Assembly: GCA_024235875.1 (NCBI GenBank)
Contig: JACKLP010000007.1
Location: 62,001-126,000, forward strand
Direction: 5' to 3'
Length of the DNA: 64,000 nucleotides
Origin: Burkholderiaceae bacterium
GTDB lineage: Bacteria > Pseudomonadota > Gammaproteobacteria > Burkholderiales > Burkholderiaceae_E
This document shows positions 17,373 through 26,322 of the stretch, one piece after another (position 1 is the stretch's first letter; every line of letters begins with the position of its first letter). The notes beneath the pieces were generated by a model that worked only from the letters and a program-made list of their open reading frames with translations, made no database searches and had not been told where the DNA came from. A program made the position numbers and the translations under genes.

Positions 17373-19158
17373 GAATCAACCATTGGACCTCGGGCTGATC
17401 GGCAACGGGCGGACTGCTGCGCTGGTCGATCCGCGTGGACGGCTGGTCTGGTGGTGCTTTCCGCGCTTCGATGGCGACCCGGTATTCTCGCGGCTGCTCG
17501 CCGGCGATGAGGAGAAGGGTTTCGCAGACGTCGAGCTAGACGGCATGACGACCAACCAGTCGCAATACCGGCGCAATAGCGCGGTCATCGAGACGGTCTT
17601 GTCCGACGCCCATGGCAACGCGATCCGGATCACCGACTTCGCGCCCCGATTCAAGCTCTACGGTCGCAATTTCCGACCCGCGCAGCTGATTCGGATCATC
17701 GAGCCGATCGGCGGCCTGCCGCGCGTACGGATCCGCGTTCGACCCACCCATGGCTATGGCGAGCCACGACGCAGCATCGCTGGATCCAATCACCTGCGCT
17801 ACCTGGGGGGTGAATCGGTCCGGCTGACCACCGACGCGCCCCTGTCCTACGTGGTGGAGGAAACGGCCTTCGCCTTGTCGAGGCCACTCCACCTCGTCCT
17901 CGGTCCGGACGAACCGTTCGACGACGCACCCGAGACCATGGCCAGCGACTTCCTCGAGCGTACGCATCGGTACTGGCTCGACTGGGTGCGCGCGCTGGCC
18001 ATTCCGTTCGAGTGGCAGGAGGCTGTGATTCGGGCCGCGATCACCCTCAAGCTGTGCTCCTTCGAGGAGACCGGTGCGATCGTGGCGGCGCACACGACGT
18101 CCGTGTCCGAAGCCCCCGGATCCGAGCGCAACTGGGACTACCGCTACTGCTGGCTGCGCGATGCCTATTTCGTGGTCCAGGCACTCAACCGACTCGGCGC
18201 GACCAAGACGATGGAGAGCTACATCGACTTCATCGCAACCGTGGCGGCCGGCGCCGACGGGGATCTTCGCCCACTGTACGGAATCATCCCGGGCTCGCCG
18301 CTCGACGAGCGCATTGCCGAGGCACTTCAGGGCTATCTGGGCCAGGGGCCGGTGCGCGTGGGCAACCAGGCGGCCGAACAGATCCAGTACGACGTATACG
18401 GCTCCATCGTGCTTGCCGTAGCGCAGAGCTTCGTCGACCAGCGGCTTCCCCATACCGGCGACGAAGGCCTCTACCGTCGCCTCGCACCGCTCGGCGAGCA
18501 CGCATATGCGCGCGCCTTCACGCCCGATGCCGGGATCTGGGAGTTCCGCGGTCGTACACAGATCCATACCCACTCGGTCCTGCTTTGCTGGGTCGCCTGC
18601 GACCGCCTTGCTCGCATAGCGGCGCGGCTTGCGCTGACCGAAGAGGCCGGGGTCTGGCATCGACGCGCGGCCGAGATCCGGGAGCGCCTGCTGCGCGAAG
18701 CCTGGAACGAATCGCTGGGCGCGTTCGCGGGCACGCTCGGCGGCGACTATCTCGATGCCAGTGTGCTGCTGATGCACGAACTCGGCTTGGTCGAGGCGAC
18801 CGATCCGCGATTCGTGGGCACGGTGGACGCCATCGGCGAGAAGCTATCGGTCAACGGCCATCTCCTGCGGTACGCGATCCACGACGATTTCGGCATGCCC
18901 GAGACGGCCTTTCTCGTCGTGAAGTTCTGGTACCTGGATGCGCTTGCCGCCATGGGTCGACGCGACGAGGCGCGCGCCCTCTACGCCCAGGTCCTGGGAA
19001 TGCGAAACAGCTACGGGATCCTCTCCGAGGACGTGCATCCGCTGACCGGACAGCTCTGGGGCAACATTCCGCAGACATACTCCATGGCCGGAATCGTCAA
19101 TTCCGCCATGCGCCTGTCTCGCAGCTGGGAGGAAGGGCTATGGCTCGGCTTGTCGTAA
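17362..19158 (+). CDS. Glycoside hydrolase family 15 protein (glucoamylase/trehalase-like)
   Basis: A 598-residue GH15 enzyme. The N-terminal beta-sandwich starts DLGLIGNGRTAALVDP and the (alpha/alpha)6 catalytic domain follows. NWDYRYCWLRDAY (from residue 256) is the conserved active-site strip. ILSEDVHPLTG (S555-E556-D557) carries the presumed catalytic acidic residue. A TTG at 17362 is the likely start, since GGAGAAG lies just upstream and it overlaps otsB. Bacterial members next to otsA/otsB are annotated as glucoamylases, though several actinobacterial relatives are trehalases. No signal peptide is seen, so it acts in the cytoplasm. Confidence 0.9.
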   Translation: MPVENQPLDLGLIGNGRTAALVDPRGRLVWWCFPRFDGDPVFSRLLAGDEEKGFADVELDGMTTNQSQYRRNSAVIETVLSDAHGNAIRITDFAPRFKLYGRNFRPAQLIRIIEPIGGLPRVRIRVRPTHGYGEPRRSIAGSNHLRYLGGESVRLTTDAPLSYVVEETAFALSRPLHLVLGPDEPFDDAPETMASDFLERTHRYWLDWVRALAIPFEWQEAVIRAAITLKLCSFEETGAIVAAHTTSVSEAPGSERNWDYRYCWLRDAYFVVQALNRLGATKTMESYIDFIATVAAGADGDLRPLYGIIPGSPLDERIAEALQGYLGQGPVRVGNQAAEQIQYDVYGSIVLAVAQSFVDQRLPHTGDEGLYRRLAPLGEHAYARAFTPDAGIWEFRGRTQIHTHSVLLCWVACDRLARIAARLALTEEAGVWHRRAAEIRERLLREAWNESLGAFAGTLGGDYLDASVLLMHELGLVEATDPRFVGTVDAIGEKLSVNGHLLRYAIHDDFGMPETAFLVVKFWYLDALAAMGRRDEARALYAQVLGMRNSYGILSEDVHPLTGQLWGNIPQTYSMAGIVNSAMRLSRSWEEGLWLGLS

Positions 19159-20552
19159 TCTCGAATCGCGTCGCGGTCCCCGAAGGCAACGGCAAGGCGC
19201 CCCCCGGTGGCCTCGCGGTCGCGGTCGATGCGGCGATGCGCGAGCGCGAGGGGATCTGGTTCGGCTGGAGCGGCAAGGCCAGTGAGACGCCGGCGGCGCC
19301 GGCGGCCACCGAAGTGGATCATGTCCGATATGTCGTGACCGATCTTCGCCCGACCGAGTTCGACGAGTACTACCATGGCTTCGCCAACCGAGTCCTCTGG
19401 CCGATCCTGCACTATCGGGTGGATCTCGCGGAGTTCTCATCGGCGAACTACGAGGGCTACCTGCGGGTCAACGCCTTCTTTGCCGACCGGCTCAGCGAAA
19501 TGCTCCAGCCCGACGATGTCATCTGGGTCCACGACTATCACCTGATGCCACTGGCGCGCGCGCTGCGCATCCGCGGTCACATGAACCGCATCGGCTTCTT
19601 TCTCCACATACCGCTGCCACCGCCAGACCTGCTGACCACTTTGCCCAAGCACAAGGCGATCGTCGGCGCGCTGACGGACTTCGATCTCATCGGTTTCCAG
19701 ACCGAAAACGATGCGGGCAACTTCGCACGCTACCTGACCACCACGATCGGGGCGGCCACCCGTGACGGCAGGCTCTACCAGGTCGGCGATCGTGCATTCC
19801 GGATCGGCGTCTTCCCGGTTGGCATCGATCCCCACGGCATTCGGAAGCTGGCCTCGCGCGCGGTCAAGTCCAGCTTCGTCAGCGATCTCGAGCGCAGCCT
19901 GGTTGGCCGCTCCATGGTGATCGGCGTGGACCGCCTCGACTATTCCAAGGGGATCCTGCACCGGATCGACGGTTACCAGCGATTCCTCGAGTCGTCCCCC
20001 GATTGGCGAGGCAAGGTCACCTATCTTCAGATCGCCCCCAGGAGCCGCTCCGACATTCCCGAATACGCCGACATGGACGCCGCGGTGAGCGGGAAGGTAG
20101 GACACATCAACGGCCTCTACGGCGATGTCGCCTGGGTACCGCTGCGATACGTGAACCGCAACTACCGTCGAAGCGAGGTGGCGGGCATGCTCAGGCTCGC
20201 CCGTGCGGGGCTTGTCACGCCGCTTCGCGACGGCATGAACCTCGTCGCCAAGGAGTACGTGGCAGCACAGGATCCCGACGACCCGGGTGTCCTGATCCTT
20301 TCAGAGTTCGCCGGCGCGGCCGCAGAGCTGGAAGGGGCTTTGCTGGTCAATCCGCACGATCACGACGAGATCGCGTCGGCGATCCGCAACGCACTCGAGA
20401 TGACGATCACCGAGCGTCGCGCGCGACACAGCGACATGTTCGCGGTGCTCGAGGCCAACGACATCAAGTACTGGGCAAAGAGCTTCCTGGACGCGTTGAC
20501 GCTGCCCGGCCGGCCGATGAACTGGCTTTCCCAGCGCGTTCGGACTCACTGA
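19140..20552 (+). CDS. otsA: Alpha,alpha-trehalose-phosphate synthase (UDP/NDP-glucose dependent)
   Basis: A 470-residue GT20 glycosyltransferase that joins NDP-glucose and glucose-6-phosphate to trehalose-6-phosphate. The sugar-phosphate and donor sites are visible: SNRV at 8-11, HDYHLM from residue 131, GVDRLDYSKGI from 262, then PLRDGMNLVAKEYVA and SEFAGAA. Its ATG lies inside the last codons of the GH15 gene (19-base overlap) after a GGAGG site, so all three genes are coupled. Confidence 0.96.
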   Translation: MARLVVISNRVAVPEGNGKAPPGGLAVAVDAAMREREGIWFGWSGKASETPAAPAATEVDHVRYVVTDLRPTEFDEYYHGFANRVLWPILHYRVDLAEFSSANYEGYLRVNAFFADRLSEMLQPDDVIWVHDYHLMPLARALRIRGHMNRIGFFLHIPLPPPDLLTTLPKHKAIVGALTDFDLIGFQTENDAGNFARYLTTTIGAATRDGRLYQVGDRAFRIGVFPVGIDPHGIRKLASRAVKSSFVSDLERSLVGRSMVIGVDRLDYSKGILHRIDGYQRFLESSPDWRGKVTYLQIAPRSRSDIPEYADMDAAVSGKVGHINGLYGDVAWVPLRYVNRNYRRSEVAGMLRLARAGLVTPLRDGMNLVAKEYVAAQDPDDPGVLILSEFAGAAAELEGALLVNPHDHDEIASAIRNALEMTITERRARHSDMFAVLEANDIKYWAKSFLDALTLPGRPMNWLSQRVRTH

Positions 20553-20730
20553 GCGGACGATCCATGCGCTCGAAGCCCGCGGCCCCTCGAGGCGCGGACC
20601 GGACCGTCCTTTGGCAGGCCGCGCCGGAATCTGGCTCGATCGGAACGACAATGGGCCGACCCGCCGCCGCCTCGTCCACGCGGGACGTCGATTTCGGTAT
20701 TCTCGGGCGCAACGACCCGAGACGAGAGAG

Positions 20731-22443
20731 ATGACCATGAATCAATCCCGGCCGAAGCAAGTCTCAGCACGAATCGGCGGCCACATCGTGGCCGACGCCC
20801 TGGCTGTCCATGGCGTCGACACCATCTTCGGCGTGCCCGGGGAAAGCTATCTCGCCGTACTCGATGGGCTGTATCCGCACCGCGACCAGATCCGCTACGT
20901 CATCTGCCGCCAGGAAGGCGGCGCCGCGTTCATGGCCGATGCCTATGCCAAGCTGACCGGCAAGCCGGGCGTCGTGATGGTCACGCGTGGCCCCGGCGCC
21001 ACCAATGCCGCGGTCGGCATCCACACGGCAATGCAGGATTCGACGCCGATGGTCGTCCTCGTGGGTCAGGTCGGCACCGATTGCCTGGATCGAGAAGCCT
21101 TCCAGGAGATCGACTACCGCCGGATGCTGGGCCAATGCGCCAAGTGGGTCGCGCAGATCGACCGCGCGGATCGCATTCCCGAGTACATGGCACGCGCGTT
21201 CCAGGTCGCCACGTCGGGCCGGATGGGGCCGGTCGTCCTCGCGCTTCCGGAAGATGTCCTGACCACGGAGGCGATCGTCGGCGACACCCGCTGCCATGTC
21301 CCGGTGAGGCCTTCCCCGTCTCAGGCACAGATGACCCGTCTCCAAGAAATGCTCGCCGGCGCCAGCCACCCGATCGTGATCGCGGGCGGCAGCGGATGGA
21401 GCGTCGAGGCCTGCGAGCAACTTCGTGTGTTTGCCGAGAACACCGGCATGCCGATCGCATGCGCGTTCCGACGCCAGGACCTGCTCGACAACCATCACCC
21501 GCACTATGTGGGTGATGTCGGCATCGGCATCAATCCCAGGCTCGCGGAGCGCATTCGTCATGCCGACCTGGTGCTGGCGGTCGGCACGCGGCTCAGCGAG
21601 ATGGTCACGTCGGCCTATACGCTTCTAAGCCCGCCATCGCCGGTTCAGACGCTCGTTCACGTCCACCCGGATGCAGGTGAGCTGGGCAAGGTGTATCAGG
21701 CCGACCTGATGATCAACGCGGGCTTGCCCGAGATGGCCGCCGCGCTGGCGAACCTGCGCATCGACGGCGCACGTTGGCGCGACCAACTGCAGGCGGCTCG
21801 GTCCGACTACGAGCAATGGCAGCAGCGCCCCGGGCTGTTCGATCGGCCGGGTCTCGACCGTCTGGACCTCTGGCAGGTCGTCCGAACCCTGCAAACGGCG
21901 CTTCCCGCCGACACCATTCTCACCAACGGGGCTGGCAACTTCGCGACCTGGGCGCACCGGTTCTGGCGCTACGGCGGACTGCGCACACAACTGGCGCCCA
22001 CGTCGGGGGCGATGGGCTACGGCATTCCGGCAGCCATCGGCGCCAAGATCGCGGCGCCCGAGCGAACCGTCGTCTGCTTCGCTGGCGATGGCGACTTCCT
22101 GATGAACGCACAGGAGTTCGCGACCGCGGCTCAATACGATGCCGGCGTGCTCGTGATCGTGTTCAACAACAATATGTACGGCACGATTCGAATGCACCAG
22201 GAGCGAGAGTACCCGGGTCGGGTAATCGGCACACCGCTGGCAAATCCCGATTTCAGCGACTACTCGAAGGCCTTTGGCGGCTTCGGGACGGTCGTCGAGG
22301 AAACCGCGCAGTTCGATGCAGCACTCGAGGACGCGCTCGCATTCATCGGCCGACACCATCGGCCCGCGGTGATCGAGCTACGGGTCGACGCTCAGGTGAT
22401 CACGCCAGCCCGCACACTCGACGAGATCGCCGGCCGAGCCTGA
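20731..22443 (+). CDS. Thiamine-pyrophosphate-dependent enzyme, acetolactate-synthase-like
   Basis: A 570-residue enzyme of the POX/AHAS type. The N-terminal pyrimidine-binding domain has the catalytic glutamate E62 in RQEGGAAFMADAYAK. A central domain comes next, and the C-terminal domain has the TPP/Mg motif GDGDFLMN from residue 452 followed by FNNNMYG. The length fits acetolactate synthase, oxalyl-CoA decarboxylase and glyoxylate carboligase alike. It lies 178 bases after otsA and no regulatory ilvN partner is nearby, so valine synthesis is unlikely to be its job. Exact substrate is unknown. The ATG at 20731 follows GAGAGAG; M3 is an alternative. Confidence 0.82.
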   Translation: MTMNQSRPKQVSARIGGHIVADALAVHGVDTIFGVPGESYLAVLDGLYPHRDQIRYVICRQEGGAAFMADAYAKLTGKPGVVMVTRGPGATNAAVGIHTAMQDSTPMVVLVGQVGTDCLDREAFQEIDYRRMLGQCAKWVAQIDRADRIPEYMARAFQVATSGRMGPVVLALPEDVLTTEAIVGDTRCHVPVRPSPSQAQMTRLQEMLAGASHPIVIAGGSGWSVEACEQLRVFAENTGMPIACAFRRQDLLDNHHPHYVGDVGIGINPRLAERIRHADLVLAVGTRLSEMVTSAYTLLSPPSPVQTLVHVHPDAGELGKVYQADLMINAGLPEMAAALANLRIDGARWRDQLQAARSDYEQWQQRPGLFDRPGLDRLDLWQVVRTLQTALPADTILTNGAGNFATWAHRFWRYGGLRTQLAPTSGAMGYGIPAAIGAKIAAPERTVVCFAGDGDFLMNAQEFATAAQYDAGVLVIVFNNNMYGTIRMHQEREYPGRVIGTPLANPDFSDYSKAFGGFGTVVEETAQFDAALEDALAFIGRHHRPAVIELRVDAQVITPARTLDEIAGRA

Positions 22444-22463
22444 GACCGGGGCTGTCCGGGCAC

Positions 22464-22484
22464 GCCGGGCGCGCCGCGCCCGGC
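22464..22484. terminator. GC-rich hairpin between convergent genes
   Basis: GCCGGGC pairs with GCCCGGC over a 7-base loop, and an outer GGGGCT/AGCCCC pair (22449-22454 and 22490-22495) can enclose it. It lies in the 60-base gap between two convergent genes and may serve both. No T-run is present. Confidence 0.4.
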
Positions 22485-22503
22485 TCGAGCCCCGAGCGAG
22501 CGC

Positions 22504-22968
22504 TCAGTTGCGCCGCTTGCGGGGCTTGACTTCACGGATCGCCTCGGCGAACTCCTGTACGTCCTCGAAACTGCGATATACCGAGGCAAAGCGCACATAG
22601 CCGACCTGGTCGAGCCGCCGCAACTCGCGCATCACCGCCTCGCCGATCTGCTCGCTGCCGATCTCGCGCACGCCAAGGCTTAGAAGCGCCTCCTCGATTC
22701 GCTGCACCGCAGCGTCGACATCCTGCGTGGGCACCGGCCGCTTGCGAAGCGCCAATCCGATAGAGGCACGTAGCTTCGCACGATCGAACTCGCTGCGCAG
22801 GCCGCTGCGCTTGACCACCGTCGGAAACTGCAGGTCGACCCGCTCATAGGTCGTGAAACGCTTGTCGCACTTCAGGCAGCGGCGACGTCGACGTACGCTT
22901 TCGCCGTCATCGGACTCCCGTGTCTCGATGACCTGGGTGTCCGTATGCTCGCAGAAAGGGCAACGCAT
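22504..22968 (-). CDS. nrdR: Transcriptional repressor NrdR
   Basis: A 154-residue nucleotide-sensing repressor of ribonucleotide reductase genes. The N-terminal zinc ribbon has CPFC near residue 3 and CLKC near residue 31. The ATP-cone domain follows (FPTVVKRSG through RFASVYRSF). It ends in a basic tail, PRKRRN. It follows glyA by 31 bases, an arrangement common in proteobacteria. Confidence 0.96.
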   Translation of the reverse strand: MRCPFCEHTDTQVIETRESDDGESVRRRRRCLKCDKRFTTYERVDLQFPTVVKRSGLRSEFDRAKLRASIGLALRKRPVPTQDVDAAVQRIEEALLSLGVREIGSEQIGEAVMRELRRLDQVGYVRFASVYRSFEDVQEFAEAIREVKPRKRRN

Positions 22969-22999
22969 GGTCGTCCGTCGCTATCTCGCGGTACCCGAC

Positions 23000-24256
23000 T
23001 CAGGCTCCGCGATGCCCGTATACCGGGAACCGGGCGGTCAGTTCGGCCACCTGCCCACGGACGCGCTCGATCACGCCGCCGTCTTGCGGGCTTTCCAGCA
23101 CGTCGGCGATGAGCTCTCCGACCCGGGCGGCCTCGGTCGCGCCGAAGCCTCGTGTCGTCATTGCCGGCGAGCCCAGGCGAATGCCGCTGGTCACGAACGG
23201 CTTCTCGGGATCATTGGGAATCGCGTTCTTGTTGCAGGTGATGTGCGCCTGTCCTAGCACGGCCTCGGCCAACTTGCCGGTGATCCGCTTGGGACGCAGG
23301 TCCACCAGCATCACATGGCTCTCGGTGCGACCGGACACGATGCGAAGGCCTCGCCGAATCAACGCGTCGGCCAGCGCCTGCGCATTCTTGACGACCTGCT
23401 CCTGGTAGGACTTGAAGCCCGGTGCCAATGCCTCCTGGAACGCCACCGCCTTGGCGGCGACCACGTGCATCAAGGGACCGCCCTGCAATCCGGGGAATAC
23501 GGCCGAATTGATCGCCTTCTCGTGCGCCGACTTCATCAGGATCAGGCCGCCACGAGGACCGCGCAGACTCTTGTGAGTGGTCGAAGTCACCACATCGGCA
23601 TGCGGCACGGGGTTGGGATAGACCCCTGCGGCGATCAGGCCCGCATAGTGCGCCATATCCACCATGAAGATCGCCCCGATCTCGCGTGCGACCTCTGCGA
23701 AACGCGCCCAGTCGATACGCAGGCTGTAGGCCGACGCGCCCGCGATGATCAGCTTCGGGCGCTCGGCCCGTGCCGTCGCTGCCATGGCGTCGTAGTCGAT
23801 CTCTTCGGCCGCGTTCAATCCATACGACACCACCTCGAACCACTTGCCAGACAAGTTGAGCGGCATGCCATGGGTCAGATGGCCCCCTTCTGCGAGACTC
23901 ATCCCCATGATCTTGTCACCGGGCTTGAGAAAGGCCAGCAATACGGCCTGGTTCGCCTGCGAACCGGAGCTCGGCTGCACGTTGGCTGCGTCCGCGCCAT
24001 AGATCTGGCGAACACGCTCGATCGCGAGCGACTCGACGACATCGACATGCTCGCAACCACCGTAGTAGCGCTTGCCCGGATAGCCCTCGGCGTACTTGTT
24101 GGTGAGCTGGCTTCCCTGCGCGGCCATGACGGCCGGGCTCGCGTAGTTTTCGGAAGCAATCAGCTCGATATGGTCTTCCTGACGCCGGTTCTCTGCCTGG
24201 ACCGCTGCCCAGACTTCCGGGTCGATGCGCTCGAGCGTGTTTTCGGGATCAAACAT
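23000..24256 (-). CDS. glyA: Serine hydroxymethyltransferase
   Basis: A 418-residue PLP enzyme that interconverts serine and glycine with tetrahydrofolate. The PLP lysine lies in STTHKSLRGPRGG. ENYASPAV and EGYPGKRYYGGCEHVD are the conserved substrate-site loops. The ATG at 24256 is preceded by GAGGAG. The 236-base gap upstream shows no gene and no recognisable glycine or tetrahydrofolate riboswitch. Confidence 0.97.
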   Translation of the reverse strand: MFDPENTLERIDPEVWAAVQAENRRQEDHIELIASENYASPAVMAAQGSQLTNKYAEGYPGKRYYGGCEHVDVVESLAIERVRQIYGADAANVQPSSGSQANQAVLLAFLKPGDKIMGMSLAEGGHLTHGMPLNLSGKWFEVVSYGLNAAEEIDYDAMAATARAERPKLIIAGASAYSLRIDWARFAEVAREIGAIFMVDMAHYAGLIAAGVYPNPVPHADVVTSTTHKSLRGPRGGLILMKSAHEKAINSAVFPGLQGGPLMHVVAAKAVAFQEALAPGFKSYQEQVVKNAQALADALIRRGLRIVSGRTESHVMLVDLRPKRITGKLAEAVLGQAHITCNKNAIPNDPEKPFVTSGIRLGSPAMTTRGFGATEAARVGELIADVLESPQDGGVIERVRGQVAELTARFPVYGHRGA

Positions 24257-24492
24257 TTGTGGGCTCCTCGGTAGCCGTGGAACGGCGCTCGCTGCCAGGC
24301 AGACGGGCGGGTACCGGGCTGCCCAGGCGCGCGGCAGGCTCGATCGGAGGATGCTTCCGCCATGCTCCCCGGTAGTGCTCTACCCGATCGCCAGTCGCAC
24401 GGCAGACGCGATTCTATCGGACCCCGCCACGCGGCGAAACCTCGGCGAGGGGCAGGCAAACGACCTGCGCGAAGGCGCTCGGACCCACGGGA

Positions 24493-25140
24493 TCAGAGCT
24501 CGTCCAGGCTCCTGCCGTTGCCAAGCGCCTTCCCCCAGACCCGTACGCGCCAGCCGGTCGGACCGCAAGTCACGATGTTCAAGGCCGCGTTGGGAAGCAC
24601 GAAGTCCCGCTTGGCCGAAAGCTCCATGCCGGTGGCACGGCGACGAATGATGTCCAACACACCGCCATGCGTTACCACCACGCAGGTCGAGCCCGCGTAT
24701 CGCTCGCAGATCCGGTCGATGGACGCCATGACCCGCGCACGGAGTCCTTCGAGCGATTCGCCGCCCCTGGGCGCGAATCCCGGATCACGGGCACTCAGGC
24801 GCGCATACCCGTCCGGGTCCCGGACTTCGATCTGGGCATGAGTCAGTCCCTGGAACTCACCGAAATCGCGTTCTCGCAAGCCCGGTTCGAGCGACAAATC
24901 CAATCGCAATGCCTGTGCGATCGGCTCGGCGGTCTGACGGGTCCGCTTGAGATCACTGGCGACGACGGCTGCGATCACCGCGCCCGACCCACCGTCGCGT
25001 GCCAGGTATCTAGCCACACGCCCGGCCTGGTTTCGCCCTTCGGGGGCGAGATCGGTGTCGGTATGACCTTGTATTCGCCCTTCGCGGTTCCAGAGAGTCT
25101 CTCCGTGCCGAATGAGGATCAGCGTGCACGCCGGATTCAT
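24493..25140 (-). CDS. Histidine phosphatase family protein (phosphoglycerate-mutase-like)
   Basis: A 215-residue branch-1 histidine phosphatase. The phosphohistidine motif is IRHGETLWN, followed by SDLKRTRQTAEP, LRERDFGEFQG with the acid residue, and VVVTHGGVLD with the second histidine. Family members include GpmB-like phosphatases and alpha-ribazole phosphatase; no cobalamin gene is nearby. It begins seven bases after the PEBP gene ends in the same direction. Confidence 0.87.
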   Translation of the reverse strand: MNPACTLILIRHGETLWNREGRIQGHTDTDLAPEGRNQAGRVARYLARDGGSGAVIAAVVASDLKRTRQTAEPIAQALRLDLSLEPGLRERDFGEFQGLTHAQIEVRDPDGYARLSARDPGFAPRGGESLEGLRARVMASIDRICERYAGSTCVVVTHGGVLDIIRRRATGMELSAKRDFVLPNAALNIVTCGPTGWRVRVWGKALGNGRSLDEL

Positions 25141-25146
25141 GAAGCT

Positions 25147-25785
25147 TCAGCGCTCGGCCGCAATCAATCTCGGATTGAGCGTGTACGTTCCCGTGATCGA
25201 CGCCTGCCCCAACTCATGGGCGTGAATCATCTTGAGCGCCTCGACCCCGGTAAATCGACCTCGCAATGGCAATGTCTCGATGTCCAGCGCATAGACCGTG
25301 AACACATAGTGATGGACGACCGAATCGTTCCATGGTGGACAGGGTCCGTCATAGCCGTAGTAGTCGCCCGCCATGTCCGGATCGCTTGCGAACCAGTCCG
25401 TGTAGTCGTTGACCCCGTGCCGGGCGCCATCATGCGTGAACGGTCCGCTCTTGCCCTTGGGCGTCACGCCTTCGGAGAACTCGCCCAAGGCAACGGTCGA
25501 CCGCGTCGCCGGTAGGTCCACGAGCACCCAATGGAAGAAATCCACCCGCTCCAGATCCGCTGGAACTTCGCGATCCTCCTGGTTGACATCGTCGGGCCTG
25601 CTTGGAACATCGTAGTCGTGGCACACGATCGCGAACGAGCGCGTGCCCGGAGGCACGTCGTCCCAGGCGAGTTGCGGACTACGGTTGCCGGCCAGCGCCA
25701 CATGGTTCGCCGCATCGATCCGCCCGAATGCCAGATCCGGCGATATCGGTTCGCCATCGACAATCGATTCGCTCGTCAAGCGCAT
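25147..25785 (-). CDS. YbhB/YbcL (PEBP) family protein
   Basis: A 212-residue phosphatidylethanolamine-binding-protein homologue. Recognisable parts are GNRSPQLAWDDVPPGTRSFA, the core DYD near residue 57 and GYDGPCPPWND at about 143-153, which forms the ligand pocket. No signal peptide is visible, so it is cytoplasmic. Bacterial members have no well-defined biochemical role. It carries an insertion around residues 66-80 relative to the short E. coli YbhB. Confidence 0.88.
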   Translation of the reverse strand: MRLTSESIVDGEPISPDLAFGRIDAANHVALAGNRSPQLAWDDVPPGTRSFAIVCHDYDVPSRPDDVNQEDREVPADLERVDFFHWVLVDLPATRSTVALGEFSEGVTPKGKSGPFTHDGARHGVNDYTDWFASDPDMAGDYYGYDGPCPPWNDSVVHHYVFTVYALDIETLPLRGRFTGVEALKMIHAHELGQASITGTYTLNPRLIAAER

Positions 25786-25815
25786 AGCGACTCCCTCGAA
25801 ACAGTTTGCACGAGT

Positions 25816-26316
25816 TTACGTCCTGCCGGCATTCGCACTGCGCTCCCTGCGCCCGCTCTCGGGTGACACCTCCAGCCAGAACGTCACCGGGCCGTCATTG
25901 ACGAGGCTAACCGCCATGTCGGCGCCGAAGACCCCGGCGCCCGTCGCCTGGAACGAGTCCCGCGCTTTGACCACCATCCAGTCGAACAACTCGCGCGCCA
26001 GGTCAGGTGGCGCCGCGGGCGTGAAACTGGGGCGTGTGCCCGAGCGCGTATCCGCTGCCAGCGTGAATTGCGGGACCAGCAACAGGCCGGCGCCGGATGG
26101 CTCGCTCGCCAGATCGCGCAAGGATCGGTTCATGCGGCCGCGCTCGTCCGCGAACACCCGGTAGCCGAGGATGCGTTCGAGCAAGGCGGCAGCCTGGCCG
26201 GTGTCATCGCCACGCTGCGCGCACAGCAGAACGAGCAGGCCGCGCCCGATCGACGCCACACACCGCGCATCGACCGCAACCGACGCCGAGGAAACGCGTT
26301 GGATCAATCCGATCAA
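25816..26316 (-). CDS. dtd: D-aminoacyl-tRNA deacylase
   Basis: A 166-residue enzyme that removes D-amino acids and glycine from mischarged tRNA. The N-terminus MIGLIQRVSSASV and the Gly-cisPro region VNDGPVTFWL match the family. The usual SQFTL motif reads PQFTLAADT here, with Ser replaced by Pro. The C-terminus is about 20 residues longer than in E. coli. It starts six bases after the tyrS stop. Confidence 0.93.
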   Translation of the reverse strand: MIGLIQRVSSASVAVDARCVASIGRGLLVLLCAQRGDDTGQAAALLERILGYRVFADERGRMNRSLRDLASEPSGAGLLLVPQFTLAADTRSGTRPSFTPAAPPDLARELFDWMVVKARDSFQATGAGVFGADMAVSLVNDGPVTFWLEVSPESGRRERSANAGRT

Positions 26317-26322
26317 GCGCGC

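Noticed and set aside
24257..24492. Possible riboswitch before glyA
   Set aside because: No glycine or tetrahydrofolate aptamer features could be matched by eye.
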